A stretch of 30,939 bases of DNA. It comes from an uncultured Oscillibacter sp. (GTDB taxonomy: Bacteria; Bacillota; Clostridia; Oscillospirales; Oscillospiraceae). Below the pieces are notes generated by a model. It saw only the letters and a program-made list of their open reading frames with translations. It searched no databases and was not told where the DNA came from. A program made the position numbers and the translations under genes. Of the stretch, positions 1 through 6,519 are shown one piece after another. Location: positions 1 to 30,939 of the forward strand of contig CAJUJW010000031.1 of assembly GCA_910586735.1 (NCBI GenBank). Reading direction: 5' to 3'. How positions within the stretch are numbered: the stretch's first letter is position 1; each line of letters starts with the position of its first letter.

Positions 1-1
1 G

Positions 2-121
2 GAGGGTGAGTTTTTGGGCCTGGATGATCTGGGCAAGGCTGCTTTCCTGGCAGAGTTGAACCAGGAAGATGAGGACGGGGCCGGGGGCCTGGCCTGGAGC
101 CGGAGGACTTGGAACGGTTAA
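2..121 (+). CDS. 3' end of an unidentified phage tail-region gene (partial, 5' end outside window)
   Basis: An open frame enters from the window edge and ends in TAA at 119-121, giving about 39 residues that begin EGEFLGLDDLGK. The first two thirds read like a normal acidic protein end (LAELNQEDEDGAG), but the last residues (WSRRTWNG) do not. The -1 frame, open from 73 to a TAG at 157-159, continues in a more protein-like way (GLEPEDLERLISNVRENK, then KIIW) and its stop abuts the ribosome binding site of the next gene. In tailed phages the gene just before the tape measure is usually the tail assembly chaperone, often made in two forms by -1 frameshifting. That identity is inferred from position only; a one-base sequence error in the G run at 83-87 explains the pattern equally well. 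Confidence 0.45.
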   Translation, partial: EGEFLGLDDLGKAAFLAELNQEDEDGAGGLAWSRRTWNG

Positions 122-168
122 TCTCCAACGTTCGAGAAAACAAAAAAATCATTTGGTAGGAGGGAAAC

Positions 169-522
169 ATGAGGGATTTTCTGATTGAGCATGAGCTGAA
201 GGTGGTTACTTCGTTGGGGGAGGTCCCTAACAACGCACTCCCGGCAGTCCATAGGGCGCTTGCGTCTTTGCCGTCTGAGCCGGAGAAACCACAGCAGCGG
301 CCAGATAAAAAATGCCCTTTTCGTGGCGAACGGTATGACAACCTCTGTTCCGTTTCCTGTGCCCTCTATACCGGGACCGGCTGCGGAATCGTGGAGCATC
401 GGATGGGGACCGGGGTGACCTGTCCATTCCAAAACCGTCAATCCTGCGGGGATGGTTGTGCCCTTTATGTCGGCGGCGGCTGTGCCCTGGTGGGGGTAAA
501 GGAGCGGGTACATGGCGAATGA
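169..522 (+). CDS. Cysteine-rich small phage protein with two tandem CPF...C..CALY...GC repeats
   Basis: 117 residues, with a strong ribosome binding site (AGGAGG, 5 nt before ATG). Its last 11 bases overlap the start of the tape measure gene, so the two are probably co-translated. The first 48 residues are ordinary and partly helical. The rest contains two copies of one unit: CPF, a short variable part, C-x2/3-C, ALY, then a glycine-rich turn and a further Cys followed by hydrophobic residues (copy 1 begins KKCPFRGERYDNLC, copy 2 CPFQNRQSCGDGC). Each copy has four cysteines, which suggests metal binding or disulfides. No signal peptide is evident, so metal binding in the cytoplasm is likelier. 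I do not recognise a named family. The position between a putative tail chaperone and the tape measure suggests a tail-assembly or moron role, but this is not demonstrated. Confidence 0.8.
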   Translation: MRDFLIEHELKVVTSLGEVPNNALPAVHRALASLPSEPEKPQQRPDKKCPFRGERYDNLCSVSCALYTGTGCGIVEHRMGTGVTCPFQNRQSCGDGCALYVGGGCALVGVKERVHGE

Positions 523-2746
523 TGGCACTGTAAGGATCGGTGCGGAGATTGATGAAAAAGAGTTTAAGTCCGGGCTTTCTAAACTGAGCAAAACCGCGAA
601 ATCAGCCCTCAATAACATTACAGTCGACATTGAGGTTGACAAAAAAGGTTTTTCCGCTGAGTTATCAAAACTTGGGAAGGACGCTGATCCGGTTGAAGTT
701 CCTGTAGAGGCCGACACCGACCAATTCAAAAAGGGGCTTGATGACCTTGAAAGGGAAGCGCAGAAAAACGTGACTTCCCTCAAGGAGTTGAACCGGGCCC
801 TGGAGCTCAACCCTAAAAGCACGGACTTACTCATTGAGAAGCAAAAGCTCCTACAATCCGCCGTTTCCGCTGCTGCCAAAAAGGCGGATGAACTCAATTC
901 CGCCCTGAAAAGTGCAAAGGCGTCTGGAGAGGTCGAGAAAAATGCGGAGGCATACCGGAAACTTGTGATTGAGTTTTCAAACGCCGAAGCGGAAGCCAAG
1001 AACATGCAAGCGGAATTGGATGATGTTTCCGCCAAGCTGAAGAATGGGCAGGGCGCAACCGAAGACCTGGAGGATGCGACCGATGATCTTGGAAGGTCCT
1101 ATACCAGTGTCGGCGATATCATCAAAGGCGTGGCACTCGGTGACCTGATTTCCAGCGGTGTCCAAGCGGCTATCAGCGGAATCAAGGACTTGGTTGGGGA
1201 GTTCTGGAATCTGGACGACGCCACAAAGGAGTTCCGGGAGGGGCAGGGCAAGCTAAACGCGGCGTTTGAAGCCGCCCATTTGGGCCCGGAGGCCGCAAAA
1301 CAGCTGTATTCTGATTTCTACAAAATCCTGGGCGACACGGATACCGCTGTAGAGGCGTCCCAGCTGCTGGCAACCCTGACGAACAGCGAGGAAGACCTTG
1401 CTACATGGACGAACATTGCCGCTGGCGTCTTTGGCACCTTTGGCGATGCTCTGCCCATTGAAGGATTGATTGAAGCCGCGAACGAGACTGCAAAAACCGG
1501 GAAAGTTACCGGCGTGCTTGCCGATGCTTTAAATTGGGCAGGAATCAGTGAAGACTACTTCAATGAGGAATTGAAGTGGGCCGGGTCCGAAAGCATGCGG
1601 AATCAGCGTATCATGAAGACACTTTCCGTTGCCTATGCTGAGGCGGCGTTAGCTTTTAATCGGAACAACAAAGAGATCATAGCGGCCAGGGAAAACCAAA
1701 TCCAACTGGACGAGGCAATGGCCACGGTGGGAGAGACCATTTCCAAAATCAAAAATTCTTTTTTGAATGAGTTGTCTCCTGTTATCTCCGAAATTGCAGG
1801 GAAGTTCGCGGAACTTGCCGCCTCTGTTGACTGGGAAGAATTGGCGTCCAGGGTTGGTGACTTTGTTGGAAGCATTGACTTGGATTCCATTTTTGACACC
1901 ATCGAAAACGCTCTTAGGAACGTGGATTTTGATTCCCTGTTTGACACCATCGGGGATATCATCGGCGGGCTAATTTCCTTTGCACAAGCCATAGCCCCGG
2001 TTGTAAGCACTGTTGCGGAGTTTGGGGCACAGCTCTTTGGATTCTTCGAGCGGATGAACCCGCAAGTAAAACTATTTTTGGTGGGCTTCCTGGGGGCTAT
2101 CGTGGCTGTTGGGAAACTGGGCAGCGCAATTTCTTCCGTCGGCGGCGCGGTATCCGGGGTTGGAAAGATTGCCTCTGCGTTCAGCACCGGAGCCGGGGAC
2201 CACGTTTACAACACGTTCTTAAAGTGGTCCGTCATTATCATTGCTATCATTGCCTCCCTTACGCTTTTAATCGCAATGATCAACACCTTGATGGGAAAAG
2301 GCGACGACATGAAATCGACGCTGAATTCCATGGGTGGAGCAATGAACGGCATGAATGGGGGAGGGGCCATGAAGCCCCGCGCAAAGGCTAAAGCGGCGCC
2401 CCCAGCCCTTTTGGCAGCAGGGCCCGCCAGTGAGGAAGGAGGCGAAGAAGGGGCCAGCGTCACGGCCTCGACCTTCTCCCGTGCCTCCGCAATCCGGGCC
2501 CTGGAGAGCGCGATCCCCAACGTAGAAAGCCGGGTTGCCTTGGCAAACGCCTCTATGGCCCCGGCGGCGGGGTACTCTCCGCCGCCTATGGCCCATTCCG
2601 GCGGCGGCGCGGATTATCGCCAGCCCGTGCAACAGCCGACCCAGCAGACTATCACGATCAATTTCACTGGAGACTTGGCCCAGCTTGGACGGGTGCTAAA
2701 ACCCGTTATAGACATTGAGAACCGGCGAATTGGGCCCGGAGTTTAA
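512..2746 (+). CDS. Phage tail tape measure protein
   Basis: 744 residues. Tape measure proteins set tail length in siphophages and myophages and help DNA cross the host membrane. Residues 1-200 are strongly helical and coiled-coil-like, rich in K, E, A and L (many KxELxxLxxxA stretches), including three short repeats at the very N-terminus of the form (V/I)xIxxEIDxxxFxxxLxxL. The central part contains glycine/alanine-rich hydrophobic stretches near 200-225 and 490-560. A clear membrane segment lies around 570-590 (SVIIIAIIASLTLLIAMI). The end (IENRRIGPGV) follows a low-complexity Ala/Gly/Pro region. The length is at the short end for the family. Its start overlaps the preceding gene, and the ribosome binding site GGTAAAGGAG lies inside that gene. 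GC content is visibly lower than in the genes after 5400. Confidence 0.88.
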   Translation: MANDGTVRIGAEIDEKEFKSGLSKLSKTAKSALNNITVDIEVDKKGFSAELSKLGKDADPVEVPVEADTDQFKKGLDDLEREAQKNVTSLKELNRALELNPKSTDLLIEKQKLLQSAVSAAAKKADELNSALKSAKASGEVEKNAEAYRKLVIEFSNAEAEAKNMQAELDDVSAKLKNGQGATEDLEDATDDLGRSYTSVGDIIKGVALGDLISSGVQAAISGIKDLVGEFWNLDDATKEFREGQGKLNAAFEAAHLGPEAAKQLYSDFYKILGDTDTAVEASQLLATLTNSEEDLATWTNIAAGVFGTFGDALPIEGLIEAANETAKTGKVTGVLADALNWAGISEDYFNEELKWAGSESMRNQRIMKTLSVAYAEAALAFNRNNKEIIAARENQIQLDEAMATVGETISKIKNSFLNELSPVISEIAGKFAELAASVDWEELASRVGDFVGSIDLDSIFDTIENALRNVDFDSLFDTIGDIIGGLISFAQAIAPVVSTVAEFGAQLFGFFERMNPQVKLFLVGFLGAIVAVGKLGSAISSVGGAVSGVGKIASAFSTGAGDHVYNTFLKWSVIIIAIIASLTLLIAMINTLMGKGDDMKSTLNSMGGAMNGMNGGGAMKPRAKAKAAPPALLAAGPASEEGGEEGASVTASTFSRASAIRALESAIPNVESRVALANASMAPAAGYSPPPMAHSGGGADYRQPVQQPTQQTITINFTGDLAQLGRVLKPVIDIENRRIGPGV

Positions 2747-2768
2747 ATAAAAATAGGAGGAAATTTCA

Positions 2769-3116
2769 ATGAAGTATTTTATCATCGTCAACGGTGAAAC
2801 CTGTACGCTACCCGCCCGGACACTGGAAATGGATGAGCGGATCGACACGATTCGGGGCCTTGACCGGATGGTCAAGGCCGGCGAAATCACCCGTAGGGAG
2901 GCCCGGCAAGAACAATACAGCTTTGTCAAGGACTGCATTGCAGAACCCATGCCGCCTTTTGAACAAATGGATATGGGAGACTTGGAGCTCAACGTCTCCG
3001 AGATCATCGCCGCATACCAGCGCCCCGCCACTCAGGCCAAACTTGAAGCGGCGTTGTCCATGCTAAAACATATTGTAAGCCGTCCGGATGTTCAAAAAAT
3101 GCTTTCAAGGCCGTAA
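2769..3116 (+). CDS. Small unidentified prophage protein
   Basis: 115 residues, 22 bases after the tape measure stop, with a good ribosome binding site (TAGGAGG). It begins MKYFIIVNGETCTLPARTLEM, which looks like two short beta strands, followed by acidic helical sequence without Cys pairs, membrane segments or a signal peptide. The beta-hairpin start and size resemble small phage tail-assembly or tail-completion proteins, but I recognise no specific family. It is presumably co-transcribed with the tape measure gene. No distal-tail or baseplate gene follows, as would be expected in an intact tail module. Confidence 0.7.
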   Translation: MKYFIIVNGETCTLPARTLEMDERIDTIRGLDRMVKAGEITRREARQEQYSFVKDCIAEPMPPFEQMDMGDLELNVSEIIAAYQRPATQAKLEAALSMLKHIVSRPDVQKMLSRP

Positions 3117-3167
3117 GAAACGGCGTTTTTCTGCACAAGAAATTATCATAGAAGGAGATCGAAAACC

Positions 3168-3836
3168 ATGAGCAAGTATGCACAATATGCCCAAGAACTG
3201 GATACGGCCTTTAAGGCCGCGCGAGAAAAGTATATGGACGTCTATGACGCCGTAAAAGCGGCGGAAAAACGGGTTGAAGACGCCAAAAACGAGAAGGATG
3301 AATATTTCCGGGGAGACGCCGACATCCACCGGGCCGAATGTGCGACGGCTCTTCGCAAAGCTGAAATTGTCTTTGAGCGCACAGCAGATGTGATTTGGCC
3401 CGCCTTTGATGAAGTCCGGGACGAACTGACGGCAAAGCTGCGGGCGGAGATCCAGGCGGACACCATCGCCGCCCCGGAGGACATTGACCCCAACGGCATG
3501 ACCTTGCTGCAATCCGGTATCCTGCGGGTCGATGAACTGGAAGCCTTTGCGGAACGGTATGCCGAAAATTATACAATGCTGCGGATTCTGGCCCAGCATG
3601 CCAAAGCCGCCGCCGACAAAGCGGAGGACGCAGAGGCCCGGTGGCGGCTGGTGAATATCAGCCGGGCAGCGGACAGAGACCCGGGCGTTGTTCTCCAGAC
3701 CTGGGACAATCTTTTGGAAGCGGCTAAAGTCTGTTCCGGGCGCAGACGTGGAGAGAAGCATGGAGACCCGAGCTTTGTTGCCTCCATCTCCAAGACGTGG
3801 GAGCGGCTGACCGAGGCAACGATTGAATCCTTCTGA
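3168..3836 (+). CDS. Unidentified helical prophage protein
   Basis: 222 residues, with the ribosome binding site AAGGAGAT 8 nt before ATG. It is almost entirely predicted-helical and charged (KAAREKYMDVYDAVKAAEKR near the N-terminus), with long stretches rich in A, E, D, K and R suggesting coiled coils. There are only two cysteines, no membrane segment and no signal peptide. It is the last gene of the tail-region transcript, since a strong hairpin terminator follows 6 bases after its stop. Function unknown; the co-directional placement suggests a structural or assembly role. Confidence 0.7.
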   Translation: MSKYAQYAQELDTAFKAAREKYMDVYDAVKAAEKRVEDAKNEKDEYFRGDADIHRAECATALRKAEIVFERTADVIWPAFDEVRDELTAKLRAEIQADTIAAPEDIDPNGMTLLQSGILRVDELEAFAERYAENYTMLRILAQHAKAAADKAEDAEARWRLVNISRAADRDPGVVLQTWDNLLEAAKVCSGRRRGEKHGDPSFVASISKTWERLTEATIESF

Positions 3837-3842
3837 CAAACA

Positions 3843-3870
3843 AAGGGCCGGGGATCATTCCCCGGCCCTT
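3843..3870 (+). terminator. Hairpin terminator closing the prophage tail transcript
   Basis: A perfect 12-bp stem (3843-3854 with 3859-3870) and a TCAT loop lie directly after the 222-residue gene. The downstream tail is only moderately T-rich. Confidence 0.75.
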
Positions 3871-3897
3871 GCCTTCTGCGAAAAATCGTGGTATTCT
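3869..3897 (+). promoter_or_regulatory. Candidate promoter of the toxin mRNA
   Basis: TTGCCT at 3869-3874, a 17-bp spacer, and TATTCT at 3892-3897 preceded by TGG (extended -10). It would start a transcript near 3904 with a leader of about 100 nt before the toxin ATG, which is typical of type I toxin mRNAs. Confidence 0.5.
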
Positions 3898-3957
3898 GAC
3901 AGCAGGAAAGAATCATCTTTCAGCGCTGCCAGTAACGGCGGACGGTTGGCCCCTTGA

Positions 3958-3998
3958 CAGGGGGCACCTTCTTGCCCCCTGATCTTTGGAAAGGGGGC
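3958..3998 (+). promoter_or_regulatory. Leader hairpins that can hide the toxin Shine-Dalgarno
   Basis: The arm TGCCCCCTG (3973-3981) pairs perfectly over 9 bp with CAGGGGGCA (3958-3966). Its core GCCCCCT (3974-3980) can instead pair over 7 bp with AGGGGGC (3992-3998), which is the toxin Shine-Dalgarno. The two structures exclude each other, so the leader can switch between an open and a closed start site. Confidence 0.55.
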
Positions 3999-4004
3999 TG
4001 CCCT

Positions 4005-4091
4005 ATGGTTACATACAGTGAGCTTTTCGCTTACTCCCTGGTTATCATCGGTATTTGCGGCCTGTTCATTCAGGCGTACAAAAAGAAGTAA
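4005..4091 (+). CDS. Type I toxin peptide, putative holin-like toxin (TxpA/BsrG-like)
   Basis: 28 residues: MVTYSELF, then a single hydrophobic membrane helix (about residues 9-23), then a basic end QAYKKK. The N-terminal M-(V/T)-x-Y-x-x-L pattern, one transmembrane segment and lysine-rich tail match the family of small membrane toxins that includes Bacillus subtilis BsrG and TxpA and the 'putative holin-like toxin' family of Firmicute prophages. Members insert in the membrane and stop growth unless an antisense RNA blocks or degrades the mRNA. The Shine-Dalgarno AAGGGGG is 7 nt before ATG. The stop codon and last codons lie inside the hairpin that ends the antisense RNA. The gene has its own candidate promoter and terminator and sits at the edge of the prophage. 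Confidence 0.8.
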   Translation: MVTYSELFAYSLVIIGICGLFIQAYKKK

Positions 4092-4169
4092 CCGCCCCTG
4101 TGCCCACAGTCCGGCGGTTACTTCTGTAACTTAGGCTAGGGCCAACCGTCTACCGGCAGCGCCCTTTCT
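4080..4169 (-). ncRNA. Antisense RNA antitoxin of the type I system
   Basis: A perfect-consensus promoter on the minus strand (-35 at 4204-4199, -10 at 4181-4176) should start an RNA near 4169. A 13-bp hairpin (4125-4084 read on the minus strand) followed by a run of five U should end it near 4080, so the RNA is about 90 nt. It is fully complementary to the 3' part of the toxin mRNA, including the stop codon and the last three codons. This 3'-overlapping antisense layout is the one known for txpA/RatA and bsrG/SR4. The RNA itself is inferred from its promoter, terminator and context. Confidence 0.7.
4084..4125 (-). terminator. Terminator of the antisense RNA
   Basis: A 13-bp perfect stem (4084-4096 with 4113-4125) has an inner short stem in its loop and is followed on the minus strand by UUUUU (4084-4080). 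On the plus strand the same hairpin lies across the toxin stop codon and may protect or fold the toxin mRNA. Confidence 0.75.
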
Positions 4170-4175
4170 ATGCTT

Positions 4176-4204
4176 ATTATAGGCCGTGTCGGCCCTTCTG
4201 TCAA
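4176..4204 (-). promoter_or_regulatory. Perfect consensus sigma-A promoter driving the antisense RNA
   Basis: Read on the minus strand: TTGACA (4204-4199), exactly 17 bp, TATAAT (4181-4176). Both hexamers are full consensus, so strong constitutive transcription toward the toxin gene is expected. Confidence 0.85.
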
Positions 4205-4440
4205 GCCTCTGACTTCTTGTCAGGGGCTTTTTTCATTTTCCGGGCAATGCTGTCCCGCTGGGCCTGTGTCTCTACCGCTCTACCAACGAATACCGGCAAA
4301 GTCTCTCCCGCCGCCGCCGGGGGAAGGTCCTCAAGCTCCGTCCAGGAACCAGGGCCGAAAATCTGGCGGTGTACTGCCGGGTCTGTAAGACGGAATCGGT
4401 TGTGGGTATTCTTACTTAGGCGAACAGCGGTGACTTGCAT
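4201..4440 (-). CDS. Small hypothetical prophage protein (uncertain)
   Basis: About 79 residues from ATG at 4440; an in-frame GTG lies at 4452. It begins MQVTAVRLSKNTHNRFRL and ends in a basic tail (KKAPDKKSEA). Composition is protein-like but I recognise no family. No good ribosome binding site precedes either start. The direct repeat TGACTTGCA occurs twice around the start. Its stop abuts the -35 element of the antisense promoter, and its last codons overlap the plus-strand terminator of the toxin mRNA. It could be a decayed phage gene or no gene at all. Confidence 0.35.
   Translation of the reverse strand: MQVTAVRLSKNTHNRFRLTDPAVHRQIFGPGSWTELEDLPPAAAGETLPVFVGRAVETQAQRDSIARKMKKAPDKKSEA
4203..4234 (+). 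terminator. Terminator of the toxin mRNA
   Basis: The stem AAGCCTCTGAC/GTCAGGGGCTT (one G-T pair) has a TTCTT loop and a following run of six T on the plus strand. It lies beyond the antisense promoter, so the toxin mRNA would span the whole antisense RNA. Confidence 0.75.
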
Positions 4441-4517
4441 CTTGACTTGCACGCATCAAAAAAGTATCGGTTTTTTTGGGCCATTTTGGAGCGTGTTTTC
4501 CAAGAGCGCGCAAAAAG

Positions 4518-4562
4518 AAAATCCCTTGTAACCATTGCACCGCAATGACTACAAGGGATTTT
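4518..4562 (-). terminator. Terminator of the tRNA cluster
   Basis: A 13-bp perfect stem (4518-4530 with 4550-4562) with an inner 6-bp stem, 3 bases past the CCA end of tRNA-Lys. On the minus strand it is followed by TTTTCTTTTTG. Confidence 0.85.
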
Positions 4563-4565
4563 CCC

Positions 4566-4641
4566 TGGTGACCCGGCGGGGATTCGAACCCCGGACCCAC
4601 TGCTTAAAAGGCAGTTGCTCTGCCGACTGAGCTACCGGGTC
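4566..4641 (-). tRNA. tRNA-Lys (TTT)
   Basis: A full cloverleaf read on the minus strand. The acceptor GACCCGG pairs with CCGGGTC, discriminator A and an encoded CCA follow, the anticodon loop is CTTTTAA (anticodon TTT), and the T loop is TTCGAAT. Its 3' end faces the prophage remnant, the usual geometry for phage integration at a tRNA gene. Confidence 0.95.
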
Positions 4642-4858
4642 GTCGTCGGAACAAATTGCACTGCGTGAATCCCGCCCTCCGGGCAGGCTTCACTCCGTTC
4701 CATTTGTTCCTCCTCTCCCCACAAAATCTGCGGATTTTGCGGGGGTTGCGCTGCGCGCGGCTTTGCCGCGCTGATAACCTTCGTCCTGCGTCCCTCGTCC
4801 CTCGTCCCTTCGTCTCCCGTCCCCCCGCAGGGAGGGAGCGGATTTCGCCCCGACGTGC
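4642..4858. other. tRNA spacer with a short tandem repeat and no gene
   Basis: 217 bases between tRNA-Lys and tRNA-Gln. It contains a small GCCC/GGGC hairpin near 4670 and a degenerate tandem array of a 7-8-bp unit (CGTCCCT) around 4788-4830. I see no convincing gene in either direction. Confidence 0.6.
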
Positions 4859-4933
4859 TGGCAGGGACGGCTGGACTCGAACCAGCGCATGAGGGAGTCA
4901 AAGTCCCTTGCCTTACCGCTTGGCTACGTCCCC
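4859..4933 (-). tRNA. tRNA-Gln (TTG)
   Basis: Minus-strand cloverleaf. The acceptor GGGGACG pairs with CGTCCCT (one G-U pair), discriminator G and an encoded CCA follow, and the anticodon loop is CTTTGAC within a 5-bp AGGGA/TCCCT stem. Confidence 0.93.
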
Positions 4934-5044
4934 GTGTTCAGGGCTTGCTTGAAACGATCCGTCCAGGGGGCGTCTTCCAGACAGGGACGTACCGGCTGGG
5001 AAAAAGCGCGGGGACCGGGGAAGCGCCCCGATCCCCTGCTCTTG

Positions 5045-5122
<78 letters not shown>

Positions 5123-5171
5123 ACATATCAACTGTCTGGAACCCGCATGGCGAACGCCCCGAGGGGGGGTC

Positions 5172-5248
5172 TGGTACGCCAGAAGGGACTCGAACCCCTG
5201 GCCTACTGCTTAGAAGGCAGTTGCTCTATCCGGCTGAGCTACTGGCGC
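5172..5248 (-). tRNA. tRNA-Arg (TCT)
   Basis: Minus-strand cloverleaf. The acceptor GCGCCAG pairs with CTGGCGT (terminal G-U), the anticodon loop is CTTCTAA (anticodon TCT) in an ACTGC/GCAGT stem, and CCA is encoded. Confidence 0.94.
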
Positions 5249-5258
5249 GAATTTTGGA

Positions 5259-5333
5259 TGGAGCAGGTGACGAGAATCGAACTCGCATCCCCAGCTTGGA
5301 AGGCTGGTGCCCTGACCATTGTGCTACACCTGC
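5259..5333 (-). tRNA. tRNA-Gly (TCC)
   Basis: Minus-strand cloverleaf. The acceptor GCAGGTG pairs with CACCTGC, the discriminator is T, CCA is encoded, and the anticodon loop is CTTCCAA (anticodon TCC) in a CCAGC/GCTGG stem. It is the first tRNA after the cluster promoter. Confidence 0.95.
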
Positions 5334-5378
5334 GTAGACCTGAGGGTCTGACCCTTCCCGGAAATCGTCAGCTTGGAC

Positions 5379-5407
5379 ATCATACCATGAAACCTCCCGG
5401 CTGTCAA
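5379..5407 (-). promoter_or_regulatory. Promoter of the five-tRNA cluster
   Basis: Read on the minus strand: TTGACA (5407-5402), 17 bp, TATGAT (5384-5379), about 45 bases upstream of tRNA-Gly. No other tRNA in the cluster has an equally good promoter, so one transcript is likely. Confidence 0.8.
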
Positions 5408-5451
5408 GCGGTCTGGGCCTCTTTTCCCGGAATTTTTTCGGAATTTTTTTC

Positions 5452-6081
5452 TCAGGTTCCGGCCTCCAGCTCCAGAAAGGCCCCCATCAGCCGCCGGCCC
5501 GGAAGGGGGTCCTCCAGCCGCTCAGGGTGCCACTGCACTGCCCACACCGGCAGCCGCCGGTGGCACAGGGCCTCCACCACGCCGTCCTCCGCCCACTGGA
5601 CCGCCCGGAGACCGCCGCCCAGCCGGTCCGCCGCCTGGTGGTGGGCGCTGTTGACCAGGGCCCCCGCCCCGCGGGGAAGGGGCAGGGGGGAGGGGGCGGT
5701 CCTCACGCCGTGGAGCCGGTCCCCGTCCTCCAGGGCGCTGTGGCCCGGCACGTCCTGGGCCAGGGTTCCGCCGAAGAAGACGTTGACAACCTGGAGCCCC
5801 CGGCAGACCCCCAGCGCCGGCTTCACGGCGTCGGTAAACGCCTGGAGCAGCAGGAGCTCGGCCTGGTCCCGTTCCGGGTCCAGCCCCCGGGAGGCGGTGT
5901 TTTCTTGCCCGTAGCGCCAGGGCTCCAGGTCCCCGCCGCCGGGGAGGAGCAGCGCGTCCCACGCCTCCGCCGGGCCCCGGACGGCGGTTCCGAACACCGC
6001 CCGGCCCCCGGCGGACTCCACCCACCGGCGGTAGTTTGCAAAGCGCTCCTCCGCGCCATAGATGTACACGGTCCTCAGCAT
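5452..6081 (-). CDS. Class I glutamine amidotransferase, peptidase C26 / gamma-glutamyl-GABA hydrolase-like
   Basis: 209 residues. The family hydrolyses gamma-glutamyl amide bonds (PuuD-type) with a Cys-His-Glu triad in a class I amidotransferase fold. Seen here: LLLPGGGDLEPWRYG at 45-58, the nucleophile elbow GVCRGLQ with Cys93, the family-typical NSAHHQA at 144-150, and WHPE with His185 and Glu187. The start at 6081 is preferred because it has a ribosome binding site (GGGGAGGG) and begins directly with the fold (MLRTVYIYG); an upstream in-frame start adds a Pro/Arg-rich stretch with no such site. At 209 residues it is shorter than E. coli PuuD (about 250) but complete for the domain. Its substrate cannot be read from context: no polyamine genes are nearby. 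Confidence 0.85.
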   Translation of the reverse strand: MLRTVYIYGAEERFANYRRWVESAGGRAVFGTAVRGPAEAWDALLLPGGGDLEPWRYGQENTASRGLDPERDQAELLLLQAFTDAVKPALGVCRGLQVVNVFFGGTLAQDVPGHSALEDGDRLHGVRTAPSPLPLPRGAGALVNSAHHQAADRLGGGLRAVQWAEDGVVEALCHRRLPVWAVQWHPERLEDPLPGRRLMGAFLELEAGT

Positions 6082-6143
6082 GGGCGGCCCTCCCCTTGGG
6101 TGTTTCCCCAGTTTATGCGGTGCTGGGGTGTTCCGTGCGCCCC

Positions 6144-6450
6144 TCACCGCCGCCTCCCCCGCCGCTTCATGTCCTCCCGAATGGCGTTCTCCTCCCCGTC
6201 GGTGATGATGACGAACAGCACCTGCTGGGCCCGGTACGCCTCCGCTGTGCTCTTCTGGACGTTCATCAGCTTTTGAATGGTCCTGCCCGCGGCGTCCAGC
6301 AGGGCGGTGGAGCCGCCCTCCTGGTACTCGCTTTCCGTCATGGGGCTGACGGCCTGGATGTCGACGCGGTCGTGGAGCAGCCGGCAGTGATTGTCAAACA
6401 GGACGGTGGTGATCCGGCACTCTCCGTCCGCCGCTTTCTGTGTGAGGTGA
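6144..6450 (-). pseudogene. Broken VWA (von Willebrand factor A) domain gene
   Basis: The minus-strand reading contains a clear VWA core: ITTVLFDNHCRLLHDRV, then GGSTALLDAAGRTIQ (MIDAS Thr), then VLFVIITDGEENA (MIDAS Asp). The first third, which should carry the DxSxS metal motif (usually near the N-terminus as LDRSGSM), is absent, and the frame ends in IREDMKRRGRRR soon after ITDGEEN, so the last third is missing too. A promoter-like TTGCCA-17-TATACT lies just upstream (6483-6455), as if a deletion had joined the promoter region to the middle of the gene. In intact relatives the protein is a cytoplasmic metal-binding VWA protein of about 200 or more residues. A functional product is unlikely. 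Confidence 0.75.
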
Positions 6451-6454
6451 GAAC

Positions 6455-6483
6455 AGTATAGCACGAAAGGATGGGGCTGGCAA
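6455..6483 (-). promoter_or_regulatory. Orphaned promoter upstream of the VWA remnant
   Basis: Minus strand: TTGCCA (6483-6478), 17 bp, TATACT (6460-6455) with an extended TGC. It is now only about 20 bases from the surviving VWA coding sequence. Confidence 0.5.
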
Positions 6484-6519
6484 CCTGGGGAGGGGAGCGT
6501 CCGATTGGGAGATTCTATA

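Noticed and set aside
4788..4835. Repeated CGTCCCT units as a possible CRISPR array
   Set aside because: Units are 7-8 bp, degenerate and without spacers; it is a simple tandem repeat.
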